Shown here piece after piece: positions 21,585 to 30,341 of a stretch of 64,000 nucleotides of DNA (its first letter is position 1; every line of letters begins with the position of its first letter). Source of the stretch: Nilaparvata lugens. Its lineage: Eukaryota; Arthropoda; Insecta; Hemiptera; Delphacidae. The stretch is taken from positions 32,696,017 to 32,760,016 of the forward strand of contig NC_052518.1 in NCBI RefSeq assembly GCF_014356525.2, written 5' to 3'. Made by a program: the position numbers and the translations under genes. A model generated the notes under the pieces. It searched no databases. It worked only from the letters and a program-made list of their open reading frames with translations, and had not been told where the DNA came from.

Positions 21585-22361
21585 CTGTGGGTAGATGACA
21601 CAAGTTGATAAGTCACATTTTTGACCATATTGAGTTATGCATATGGTTGTGTTCAGAAAAATTAGATCTATAAGATGGTATAACTAAATATGTTGTACCT
21701 TTTTAAATAGCTGAGATATAGACCTTGCTTAAGCCTGATACTGCATTTTCTTCCAACCCCAAGTTGACAAATATTGATAAGTACATATATCTCAACACTC
21801 TTCTACCGGTTTGTATTATAATCCAATATCAAAAGATGACAAAATTTGATAAGTGTATGTACTGGTAGGCTATTATAAAATCTGAAAATCAATAACCCAT
21901 ATTGAGAACTACATAACCCATACAACTTTGCAAACAGTTCAAGTTTGGTTAACTTGATCAATACTTGTAAATAATATCAATTAATTTTTAAAAAATATAT
22001 TCAAATTTCTATAAAATCGATTTTTAAGATATTCCCTATACTGTTACATTGTGATTTGAAACATTTGGCAGATGGCAAAACATGATATCTCTGACATCAC
22101 TTGCAAAAATTCTCAATAGTTAATTTAAATAAATTGTTTTATCCCTTGATATTTTCTATTTGAATAGTCGAGGATCAGCTGATTATATTAGTGTAAAATG
22201 GGTAAGACTATTTAAATAGTCGAGGATCAGCTGATTATATTAGTGTAAAATGGGTAAGAAAAAATATTATAGATAATGTTTGCAGCTATGCCAAACTTTC
22301 AAATTGCTCTCCTGAAAAGTTTACAAATCATGACTTATCAGCTTGTGTCATCTACCCACAG
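21585..22361. mobile_element. MITE with 31-bp inverted ends and AGTT duplication
   Basis: The left end CTGTGGGTAGATGACACAAG continues about 11 more bases and is matched in inverse at 22331-22361 with one mismatch. AGTT flanks both ends (21581-21584 and 22362-22365). No transposase frame is seen. A 50-bp direct duplication (AGTCGAGGATCAGCTGATTA) lies inside at 22168-22258. It inserted beside the polymerase remnant. Confidence 0.75.
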
Positions 22362-22398
22362 AGTTAATGTTCGAGCATTGAGTTGAAAGGTAATGAAA

Positions 22399-22740
22399 AT
22401 ATTGAATGTTGAGAACACTCTTTGTGCATGTTGATATTCTTCGCGTGTCCGTTAAATCATTCTATTGGAGGAAGTTCTTTCCAATGTACTTTCTTTCCCC
22501 AACTTCTTTTCCATGTCTGTACTTTCTACCAAATTACGCACCAATACTTCCAAGGATTCAGACATAAACTTGTAGGAATCTAAAAATTTAATTTTGCCTA
22601 CCGAAAGTGTCAAAAATCTCTCTGACGTATTCACGATGCAGGAAATTTCTTTTTTACATTTACCGTGCGATTTCAGAATAAAATGCGAATCAAACCGGAG
22701 AAATTATGAAAATAACATGATATGTACTCCGGAGTACGTG
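22399..22740 (-). pseudogene. Protein-primed family B DNA polymerase, exonuclease-domain remnant (Polinton)
   Basis: Read on the minus strand from 22740, one frame gives CYFHNFSG. After a one-base shift near 22695 the next gives FDSHFIL, and together these are the Exo II motif of B-family polymerases. It continues with EISCIVN, then SVGKIKFLDSYKFMSESLE, the conserved FIDS-x-x-F-x-x-x-SL block typical of Polinton and related protein-primed polymerases. A stop at 22452 follows, then a third piece with EEYQHAQRVFSTFNI (22400-22449), which matches the region just before Exo III. An internal deletion, frameshifts and the absence of the palm domain show that the enzyme is dead. It would have replicated the element from its terminal protein. 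Confidence 0.82.
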
Positions 22741-22792
22741 CTGTTAAATTGAGAAGTTCAGTAATTTGTTGATAGAGTGCATCACTGCAGGT

Positions 22793-22836
22793 TATATAAG
22801 GTGTGTACTGCGCCAAATGTAAGCCATTATCAGTTT
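22793..22836 (+). promoter_or_regulatory. Candidate TATA box and TCAGTT initiator of the BIR-like gene
   Basis: TATATAAG at 22793-22800 and ATCAGTTT near 22829 precede the ATG at 22855 by 20 to 60 bases. CAGT is the usual arthropod initiator core. The spacing of about 38 bases is slightly long. Confidence 0.5.
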
Positions 22837-22854
22837 TACCTTTGAACAGGAATC

Positions 22855-23850
22855 ATGTCCTATTCTTTGTGTTCTAATATTTTGGACAAGCCACAAACTC
22901 GCTCTATCCAGTGTGATCTTGATTCTGATATTTTGGACAAAGCTCAGTCGTCGGTACTTTACGATATTGAATCAACAAATTTCCATTATGAACCAAGGAG
23001 AAGCAGTACACCAATCCAGAAGTCGGGAGAGGAGGGGGAAGAGGAGGTGGAGGAGCAGAAACGTGAGGAGGAACAGATACGTGAAGAGGAACAGAAAGGA
23101 GTGCAAAAGCAGACGTCTACGAAAATTGCTACGGTTGATCTTCACTGGTTTAAACAAACTTGTAATCAAATTATTGTGAAAGAACTTGCTATCGTTGACA
23201 AGTGCAATAATTATGCTGTATTCCATTTCAAATCACCATTTGCAAAGATGGAATTGAGCGCAAAATTGTATAACGACGTAACATGGCTGGAACGTAACTA
23301 TCATAAAATAAAATGGGAAGATTTAGAATACAGTGACTCATTAATACGTGATTACCTTGCAGGTTATGAGAAAATTTTCACAAAAGGAACTGAGAAAGCA
23401 AAGTTTTTGAGAAGATTGCATTCTAACGTACAATGCATACCGGAGGACTTTCTCAAGCCCGATTTCAGCTTTTTCACCACTTCGTGGTGTTATGATGCAT
23501 GTAAGATACATAAGTATAGACCCGATGGAAGGTGTGCATTATTCTCTGCTCAACATTATAATTCTTTGCTGTTTAAAAATATGTATCAAACAAATAATTT
23601 CTTGTGCGAAAACAATCGAATGCAAAGTATGAAATTGGCACCAATGTATACGAATGTGCAGAAAAGAAACTTTGCTCGTTATGGATTCTTCTACAACGGA
23701 AAGGAATTACAGTGTGTTTATTGCTTGCATGCACTGAGATTGCATAAAGCTCGTACATGTTGTCTGTCTACAATTAGATACGCTCCCCTCAGAGACAACT
23801 GTGTTACAGCTAAGTGCACATTCCTACCTTATCAATTTTATTGTTCATAA
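22855..23850 (+). CDS. 331-aa protein with C-terminal BIR-like segment
   Basis: A single uninterrupted frame starts at the ATG after AACAGGAATC. Residues 1-50 are unremarkable. Residues 56-86 are Glu/Gln/Arg-rich and probably coiled. Residues 90-240 hold VTWLERNYHKIKWEDLEYSD, a KGTEKAKFLRRL block and CxxHx8CA, which I loosely associate with accessory proteins of insect Polintons (from memory, unverified). Residues 255-316 (R255, ARYGFFYNG, C287-x2-C290, HAL) resemble a baculoviral IAP repeat. The final His/Cys ligands are not in standard positions, so zinc binding is uncertain. IAP-type proteins inhibit apoptosis and are known from adintoviruses and insect DNA viruses. Its 3' end recurs at 24545-24620 and, inverted, at 63820-64000. 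Confidence 0.65.
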   Translation: MSYSLCSNILDKPQTRSIQCDLDSDILDKAQSSVLYDIESTNFHYEPRRSSTPIQKSGEEGEEEVEEQKREEEQIREEEQKGVQKQTSTKIATVDLHWFKQTCNQIIVKELAIVDKCNNYAVFHFKSPFAKMELSAKLYNDVTWLERNYHKIKWEDLEYSDSLIRDYLAGYEKIFTKGTEKAKFLRRLHSNVQCIPEDFLKPDFSFFTTSWCYDACKIHKYRPDGRCALFSAQHYNSLLFKNMYQTNNFLCENNRMQSMKLAPMYTNVQKRNFARYGFFYNGKELQCVYCLHALRLHKARTCCLSTIRYAPLRDNCVTAKCTFLPYQFYCS

Positions 23851-23863
23851 CTTAATCGAGGTC

Positions 23864-24110
23864 ATGCAGTGTTTTAGCTTTGTAAAATTCAAAAATTAAC
23901 TCGCCTCTGGATGAACTTTGGAAATGCTTGTATGACATTGCAGATAAAAAATGTAAAAGATCAACTTAGATCATTAACCTCTCACTGTTAAGACATCAAT
24001 AGAGCTGTTCCCTCCAAGTGATATAGGTCTGAGGATATCTATAGCCATTTTTGGAATGCTTGTTCATACTAAATTTACTATAGATATTCTCGGAGAACAC
24101 ACTTAAAAAG
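23864..24110 (+). pseudogene. Deleted copy of the 106-aa gene plus flank
   Basis: Just after the BIR-like gene the sequence matches the start of the 106-aa gene (ATGCAGTGTTTTAGCTTTG). It jumps near 23907 directly to its last 60 bases (GAACTTTGGAAATGCTTGTA), so an internal segment of about 200 bases is missing. The same deleted form occurs inverted at 63680-63800. The rest is the downstream flank leading to the TIR-like sequence. Confidence 0.75.
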
Positions 24111-24225
24111 TAATGCCCGCAGGTTTGTACAGCACATAGAAAATTTCAATATAAATTTGTGAAATTATTAAATAACTGTCGGGTGGAAAGCAAACCAATT
24201 ATTTGCAATTTTACAGTATAAGTTA

Positions 24226-24315
24226 TTAGATGGATTCACTCAGTATAAATATGGATTCACTTTAATCTGATAGTAGAGAATTTTTTCCTCAGGGAAATTA
24301 TTTTTTCCCTCACAT
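24226..24315 (-). repeat. Internal TIR fragment
   Basis: AGATGGATTCACT and GATTCACTTTAATCTGA units followed by a CTCAGGGAAATTATTTTTTCCCTCA stretch match the right TIR around 26280-26370, so a partial end lies inside the element. Confidence 0.75.
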
Positions 24316-24486
24316 TTTCCAATTTTATCTGAGATTTTCGAATTATTGGACATACTAGATACAGGACATCTACATTATTGTAGTGCAAATGATTTCTCAA
24401 CTATTGTTACAAATTCCGATGAACTTTGGAAATGCTTGTATGACATTGCAGATAAAAAATGTAAAAGATCATTGACCTCTCTCTGT
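24316..24486 (+). pseudogene. Second partial copy of the 106-aa gene
   Basis: From CATTTTCCAATTTTATCTGA to about 24470 it matches 24791-24950 of the intact gene with few changes. It lacks the start. This end of the element has been duplicated at least twice. Confidence 0.8.
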
Positions 24487-24544
24487 TAAGACATCAATAG
24501 AGCTGATATCCCAAGTGATATAGGTCTGAGGATATCTATAGCCA

Positions 24545-24620
24545 TTTTTATCAAGAGATACGCCCCCTCAGACACAACTGTTACAGCTAAGTGCACATTC
24601 CTACCTTATCAATTATAGTT
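24545..24620 (+). pseudogene. 3' fragment of the BIR-like gene
   Basis: ATACGCCCCCTCAGACACAA through CTTACCTTATCAA-like sequence repeats the last ~25 codons of the 331-aa gene, with small deletions that break the frame. Confidence 0.8.
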
Positions 24621-24636
24621 CATAGCAATCAAGGTC

Positions 24637-24957
24637 ATGCAGTGTTTTAGCTTTGCAAAATTCAAAAAATTATCTCGTCTCTTGATGTCAATTTCATTCA
24701 ATGAATTTGATTCTATTGCAAAAAATATTAAATTTTCAACAGGATTCCAAGGCGATGATGTTGATCTAGCGTTAACAAAAACAGAAAATGTACATTTTCC
24801 AATTTTATCTGAGATTTTCGAATTATTGGACATACTAGATACAGGTCATCTACATTATTGTAGTGCAAATGATTTCTCAACTATTGTTACAAATACCGAT
24901 GAACTTTGGAAATGCTTGTATGACATTGCAGATAAAAAATGTAAAAGATCAACTTAG
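24637..24957 (+). CDS. 106-aa protein next to the right TIR, unknown function
   Basis: Complete frame with an ATG start (MQCFSFAKFKK) and a TAG stop 43 bases before the right TIR. The N-terminus is basic (FAKFKKLSRLL). The rest is acidic and helical, with FPILSEIFELLDILDTGHLH, and the end is Lys-rich (DKKCKRST). No membrane segment or known motif is seen. Two partial copies lie upstream at 23864-24110 and 24316-24486, and one at the window end. Recurrent presence beside the BIR-like gene suggests that the two form a conserved terminal gene pair of this element family. Confidence 0.55.
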   Translation: MQCFSFAKFKKLSRLLMSISFNEFDSIAKNIKFSTGFQGDDVDLALTKTENVHFPILSEIFELLDILDTGHLHYCSANDFSTIVTNTDELWKCLYDIADKKCKRST

Positions 24958-26041
24958 ATCATTGACCACTCTCTGTTAAGACATCAATAGAGCTGATACC
25001 CCAAGTGATATAGGTCTGAGGATATCTATGACCATTTTTGGAATACTTTGATAAATTAATTACAAATAAAGAAAATGCAAGAATGTTAATTATATCTCCC
25101 AGTGCAGGGGAAAAACAAATCTCTTATTTAATTTAGTATTTGCTGAAAATGGTTTAAAATTTAAGCACATTTACTTATTTCAAATAGGATTGGTATGGAC
25201 TTTGACATGATGAAAAAAGAAAAATTCAAGCTCATAGATAGATAGTCACTAGATAGATCCGTGATAGTGCTTGAGAACCAAATTTTGTAACAAATTAAAT
25301 GCTTCAATTACTTGAGATGTCATACAGACAAGGAAAGGTTTAATCATTGCTATAGAAGTTTCATCAAACTTCTTAACAAAAACAGTATGAATATTTGAAG
25401 TTTTTGTTTTAACGCAAGTTTCATTATCAATTTATCTAAATTTGAAACTCTTTGTTTTATTCTGATTCATAGTTTCAGATTGAAGATTTGATGTTGAAAT
25501 TGAAGTGAACATAATATTTGAACGATTTGTGACAAAATCAGGAAATTGAAGAAGTTTTGGGCAATAGCCTGTTTTTTCTTTTCCAACTATTGTATTGTTC
25601 GCTCTATCTAATAAATAAATAAAGCTAATGAGAGAATGCTTTATTCGTGTAGATTACAATATATACTGGTTTTTTACACTTATATACAATTATAAATGAA
25701 TTTACATAATATAGACTGAGAAAATATTTTTTGAAGTGCATATGATATGAAAAAAGCAGTTGTCAATAGTTGTAGCTAATATTGTTATGCATTAACATGA
25801 ATTTGGAAAGAATATTTGAAAAGATCCTTGCAACTAACTCTAGAACGAGAAACTTAAAGAGTAATAGGGTTTTAGCACATCTACAAAAGAGTTTCTTATC
25901 TATACTAGACTGGGATTGATTCACTTTAATCTGTCAGTATAAGTTGAATTGGGTTCTTATATCTTAGAGATTCATGATGCTGAAGCTGTCTGAAGTAAGA
26001 TCTGACTGAGAGAATAATTTGAGCATATCTTCCAAGGTTGA

Positions 26042-26330
26042 CTCTCACTGTCAGTATAGCATTAGATGGATTCACTTTAATCTGTCAGTATAAAGATGTA
26101 ACAGATTCACTTTAATTTGACAGTAGAGAATTTTTCCCTCAAAGGGACATTATACAGATTCACTCATTTAGCATTCACTTTAATTTGACAGTATAGCATT
26201 AGATGGATTCACTTTAATTTGACAGTATAGCATTAGATGGATTCACTTTAATTTGACAGTATAGCATTAGATGGATTCACTTTAATCTGTCAGTATAAAG
26301 ATGGATTCACTTTAATTTGACAGTAGGGAA
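26042..26330 (-). repeat. 34-bp subterminal repeat array (right TIR)
   Basis: Inverted counterparts of the left array: ATTAGATGGATTCACTTTAA units separated by GACAGTATAGC. Confidence 0.85.
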
Positions 26331-26402
26331 TTTTTCCTCCAAAAAGGGAAATTATTTTTTCCCTCACTGTCTCTCTCTCTCTTCCTCCCCCTCGTCCTCA
26401 CT

Positions 26403-26590
26403 GGGAGATAAGATAAGGAGAGGGAGAGGGAGAGGGAGAAGGAGAAGGAGAAGGAGAGGGAGAAGGAGAGGGAGAAGGAGAGGGAGAATGAGAGGGAGAG
26501 GGAGAGGGAGAGGGAGAGGGAGAGGGAGAGGGAGAAGGAGAGGGAGAGGGGGGAGGAGAGGGGGGCGCAGAGGGGGAGGGGGAGGGGGAT
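26403..26590 (-). repeat. GGGAGA purine tract in right TIR
   Basis: Mirror of the left CCCTCT tract. The Arg/Gly-rich frame on the + strand and the Ser-Pro frame on the minus strand are artefacts of the repeat. Confidence 0.9.
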
Positions 26591-26664
26591 TTGCGCAAAA
26601 ATTTTTCCTTATTTCTCGTGGATTGCGCAAAAATTCTTAGCAGAAGTATCTATATCAGTCTACT

Positions 26665-26670
26665 GAGAAG
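26665..26670. repeat. Right target-site duplication GAGAAG
   Basis: Second copy of the 6-base duplication. Confidence 0.88.
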
Positions 26671-27247
26671 GCCACACCAATAACCAATATAATTGAACCG
26701 GCAATAGAAGAAGTAACCTCAATATACAATAGACTACAACTAACTATGAACAAAAGCAAAACAGTCCACCTCAAATTCACACCTACAGGAAATGGCGCAG
26801 CAATGGAACAGGTAGATGACAACATAATGACAAAAAGCTCCACAAAATTCCTTGGCATACTAATAGACAATCACCTGACAGCACCATATAAACTACATTA
26901 GCAAAAAATTATCCTCAGCAGCCTATGTGATCCGAAAAATACGACACATCTCAAATAAAGGCACTGCACTTATTGCCTATCATTCACTATTCGCATCGCA
27001 CCTTCGTTATGGTATTGCAGCTTGCGGTTCAACTGCACACACTTACCTTGAAAAATACTAAGAATCCAGAAAAGAGCAATAAGAACGGTATTATGAGTGG
27101 ATAGGATTGAACACTGCAGAGACCTTTTCAAGAGCAGCAAAATCCTGACAGTCATATCGCTCTACATATTGGAATCAATAGTGCAAGCAAAGGAGACAAA
27201 TGCCACACTGAGATCGGATCTTCACAACTACAACCTGCGAAACCAGC
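26671..27247 (+). pseudogene. LINE A reverse transcriptase, C-terminal part
   Basis: The frame continues directly from 3388: after the duplicated GAGAAG codons come NIIEPAIEEV, then LTMNKSKTVHLKF and KFLGILIDNHLT, the motifs that follow the FADD box in LINE reverse transcriptases. Stops and shifts appear after 26900. Later pieces (KILRIQKRAIR-type and HNYNLRNQ) are typical of the LINE C-terminus. It is interrupted at 27247 by the Gypsy element. Confidence 0.85.
27243..27247. repeat. Left Gypsy target duplication CCAGC
   Basis: CCAGC directly before the 5' LTR is repeated at 32127-32131 directly after the 3' LTR. Confidence 0.85.
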
Positions 27248-27489
27248 TGTCAGATATATACATTGTATTTGAATTGATTTACTTATTATATTATAACTAT
27301 TATTATGAGATTGGCTGCACTGCCAGCTTATGCTTGTTTTTGGGCGCGTTTTGGTCAAGGACTGTTGCTTCTTGGATGTTATGAAGTGCTGTAAAGTGCA
27401 TACTGATTATTTACTGAATACTAAAATAAATGTATATCATCAAAATTAATGTGAGTTTATACTTTCAAACCTAAAGACCATACCTAACA
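27248..27489 (+). repeat. Gypsy-1 5' LTR (242 bp)
   Basis: TGTC...AACA; followed after one base by TTGGCGATGAGG, the probable primer-binding region. Confidence 0.9.
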
Positions 27490-27598
27490 ATTGGCGATGA
27501 GGATGGGATACAAAATACTACTGGATAAAACTACAAAATACTTCCTGGATATAACCTATATGCTATATGTAAGTCAACGCAACTAAAATTTTCCAAAG

Positions 27599-28279
27599 AT
27601 GTCTCAGAATACTTCAGAAAATTCCACTATGAACTCTACATTTATTCAACCATTTGAACACTTTAATAATGAAATAGAAAATTTTTATTCATACTTGGAA
27701 CGGTTTGAATGTCACACGGACATCTACAACATTAGTGCAGATAAAAAGGTTCGGTTTTTCGTTACCTGTATTGGACCTAAAACTTACACAAAATTACGTA
27801 CATTGGCATTGCCAAAAAGACCTACTGAGTTAAAATTTACAGAAGTTATCAATATTTTGAAGCCGTTTCTCTCTCCATCTCCTGTTATTAGTATTGAACG
27901 ACAAAGATTCCAATCTCAAGTGCAAGGACTTCATGAGTCATTTCTAGATTTCATTTCGGATTTGAAAAAACTATCAGCAATGTGCGGATTGGCAGGTGAA
28001 GATCGTCTTAAAGAGGAACTTCGTGACCAAATCATTTTTGGTATCAAGGACAAAGAAACTCAGAACTATTTTCTTCGAACCAAGGACCTAACCTATACAG
28101 CCGTTTATGGAAAAGCTTTTGAGGACGAACAAGCTAATATGGGCGTTACACTACTGAATGAGAGTCATGTTAATGTAAATAAGATTAATGTGACGGACAA
28201 AAGGGGTAAGTCAGATAGTCATAATATATCAAATTTGCCAAGTAAATCAAAAGATACCGTAACAACAATTCAAAATTAA
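27599..28279 (+). CDS. Gypsy-1 gag
   Basis: 226-codon frame starting MSQNTSENST. It is a helical capsid-like region with FEHFNNEIENFYSYLERFE and, later, RQRFQSQVQGLHESFLDFISDL, the usual retrotransposon gag pattern. It ends at a stop or frameshift just before the nucleocapsid. CxxCx4Hx4C-type fingers (CFRCGNDSHIATTC and CNFCGKK) follow at about 28338-28430 in another frame. Structural protein of virus-like particles. Confidence 0.85.
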   Translation: MSQNTSENSTMNSTFIQPFEHFNNEIENFYSYLERFECHTDIYNISADKKVRFFVTCIGPKTYTKLRTLALPKRPTELKFTEVINILKPFLSPSPVISIERQRFQSQVQGLHESFLDFISDLKKLSAMCGLAGEDRLKEELRDQIIFGIKDKETQNYFLRTKDLTYTAVYGKAFEDEQANMGVTLLNESHVNVNKINVTDKRGKSDSHNISNLPSKSKDTVTTIQN

Positions 28280-28400
28280 CATTTCCAAATCATGTACATA
28301 ATACAGACTTGACTACCGATAACAAGTTGATATGTTTTCGATGTGGAAATGATTCACACATTGCAACTACTTGTAGATTTGTAAATGCTAACTGTAACTT

Positions 28401-29348
28401 TTGTGGAAAAAAGGACATATTTCTAAAGTCTGCAGGAGTAATCCAAATGCAATAAGTATTGGTAGACCTAACATGAACTATTCTCGTAGTAATAGAAACT
28501 TGAATGCAAAATCATTGCAGATTGCTTCATATCCTCAAAGTTCCAATTCAGATCTTCAAAGTTCCAATGATACTGATAATTTACAAATCAGTCAACTCAC
28601 AATAGGGGTTCCTCATGACAAACTAATAGTTACTGTCAAGATTGAGAATGAAAATTTACAGATGGAAATTGATACAGGAGCTTCTCATAGTATAATTTCA
28701 AAAATTACATTACAGAAACTGAATTTGAACGTTCCTTACAAAGATTTGAAACCATATTTGAACTTAGTTACATATGATAAAAGTATTCTTCTTATCAAAC
28801 AATATGTTGATGTAAAAGTTACTTATGATGATCAATGTTTCACGGGTAGGTTATTTGTAGTTGACGGCGATTTCGATACAGTACTTGGTAGAGATTGGTT
28901 TTTCGAATTACGTTTCAATTGGTCTGACATAAAAAGTTCTAATATTACTAATACCTTACCTATAAGAAACACTACAGCTGGTACAAGTGAAACACTCCAA
29001 ATCAATAATTTAATTTCCGACTTTTATGACATTTTTAAAAAAGAACTAGGTAAGCTGAAAGATTGTAAAGTAGATATTACATTGAAACCTGATAGTGTAT
29101 CACAATTCAAGAAAGCTAGACCGGTACCTTTTGCACTTGTAGATAGAGTTAACGCAGAGATTGATCACCTAGAAAAGTTAGGCATACTTACTAAATGTAA
29201 ATATTCAGAATGGGCTACTCCTATAATACCAATTGTTAAACCTGATGGTAGTATTCGATTGTGTGGTGACTATAAGGTAACTGTGAATAAATGTACGCAA
29301 GCACATGACTACCCTACTCCAAACATAGAAGAAATTTTAGCAAAATAA
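28401..29348 (+). CDS. Gypsy-1 protease and N-terminal reverse transcriptase
   Basis: 315-codon frame beginning in the second CCHC finger (WKKGHISKVC). The aspartic protease motif DTGASHS is at residues 91-97, and VLGRDWF is near 172. The RT N-terminus follows, with PVPFALVDRVNAEI and the LCGDYKVTVN block near residue 283. It ends at an in-frame TAA (29346-29348) that separates it from the rest of RT in the same frame, so the enzyme is split by a nonsense change. Confidence 0.88.
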   Translation: MWKKGHISKVCRSNPNAISIGRPNMNYSRSNRNLNAKSLQIASYPQSSNSDLQSSNDTDNLQISQLTIGVPHDKLIVTVKIENENLQMEIDTGASHSIISKITLQKLNLNVPYKDLKPYLNLVTYDKSILLIKQYVDVKVTYDDQCFTGRLFVVDGDFDTVLGRDWFFELRFNWSDIKSSNITNTLPIRNTTAGTSETLQINNLISDFYDIFKKELGKLKDCKVDITLKPDSVSQFKKARPVPFALVDRVNAEIDHLEKLGILTKCKYSEWATPIIPIVKPDGSIRLCGDYKVTVNKCTQAHDYPTPNIEEILAK

Positions 29349-30341
29349 GGGGGTTGTAAGTATTTTTCAAAGTTTGATATTCGGGAAGCTTACATGCATA
29401 TGCCAGCTACTGAAAATACAGCTAAACTCCTTACTTTCAATACACCTAAACATTTGTATCAAGTTAACCGCATGATGTATGGTGTAAATAATGCAGCTGC
29501 TGAATGGCAACGTCATATGGATACACTGTTCAATAAGATTGAGGGCTTACAACTTTTTTATGATGATGTAAAAATTGCTTCACCTGATTTTTCCACTCAT
29601 ATGAAGCGCCTAAATTCTTTCTTTACTATGTGTTGTGAAAATGGAATCAGACTCAAGTGGGAAAAATGTGAAATACTGAAATCTGAAATTACTTACTTAG
29701 GCTTTAAGATTAATGAGTATGGAATACACAAAACTGATGATAAGATTGTGGTTGTGAAAAATGCAAAACGGCCTACTAATGTTACAGAGTTAAAGTCTTT
29801 CCTAGGCTTTGTTACATATTATTCTAGATTCATACAGAACATGGCCCGTTTTCACTCACCTTCATACAATTTATTAAGAAAAAATGTTGAATTTTCGTGG
29901 TCACCAGAGTGTGAAACTGCTTTTCAAACAATCAAGAATAATATTGGAAAGAAGTTAACCCTTGCACATTTTGATGTTACAAAACCCTTAATTGTTGCAA
30001 CAGATGCAAGTAAGTATGCCTTGGGCGCGGTCCTTTCATGTATAGATGAAGATGGTGTCGAAAAGCCAATAGTTTTTGCAAGCAGATGTCTCACTTTAGC
30101 TGAGAGAAATTATTCACAATTAGATAAGGAGGCATTGTCGATTTATTGGGGGGTGAAAAAGTTTTTCAATTACCTGTTTGGTCGACATTTTACTCTACTG
30201 ACTGACCACAAACCATTGCAAAGCATTTTTAATGCTCATAGTGCCACTCCATCAATTAGTTCTACTCGCTTACTACATTACTCATTATTTTTACAAGGGT
30301 TGAATACACTATCCAATATCGTAAAACTACTGAACACATGA
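29349..30341 (+). pseudogene. Gypsy-1 reverse transcriptase and RNase H
   Basis: Continues in frame after the TAA with KYFSKFDIREAYMHM. The catalytic box reads FYDD rather than the usual YLDD or YVDD (residues 55-58 from the ATG at 29394). ATDAS (about 202-206), DKEALS and TDHKPL are RNase H motifs. A shift near 30297 moves the coding frame, which resumes as QYRKTTEHMNADFCSRF upstream of 30338. Confidence 0.85.

Larger units (their letters stand above)
3395..26664. mobile_element. Polinton/Maverick-like element (decayed endogenous virus-like element)
   Basis: About 23.3 kb, including a 100-N gap, lies between two inverted termini that both read AGTAGACTGATATAGATACT inward. Flanking GAGAAG copies and the uninterrupted LINE frame outside define the ends exactly. 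Inside are remains of a protein-primed family B polymerase (22399-22740) and a retroviral-type integrase tail (10442-10672). The 6-bp duplication, the 5'-AG start, long inverted repeats, PolB and integrase are all known features of Polintons and the related adintoviruses. I see no packaging ATPase, protease, or major or minor capsid gene, so the copy is not autonomous. Several accessory genes remain open and some are duplicated. Size is at the upper end of the usual 15-25 kb range. Confidence 0.87.
25001..26664 (-). repeat. Right terminal inverted repeat of the Polinton-like element
   Basis: Reverse complement of the left TIR (3395-5260), with the outermost bases identical. It carries one copy of the ~200-bp block that is doubled on the left. 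The purine tract at 26403-26590 mirrors the left pyrimidine tract. It ends at ...CAGTCTACT, followed by GAGAAG. Confidence 0.88.

Noticed and set aside
22855..23850. Nudivirus or baculovirus origin for the BIR-like gene
   Set aside because: No other nudivirus or baculovirus core gene is visible, while PolB, integrase, TIRs and 6-bp duplications point to a Polinton-like element.
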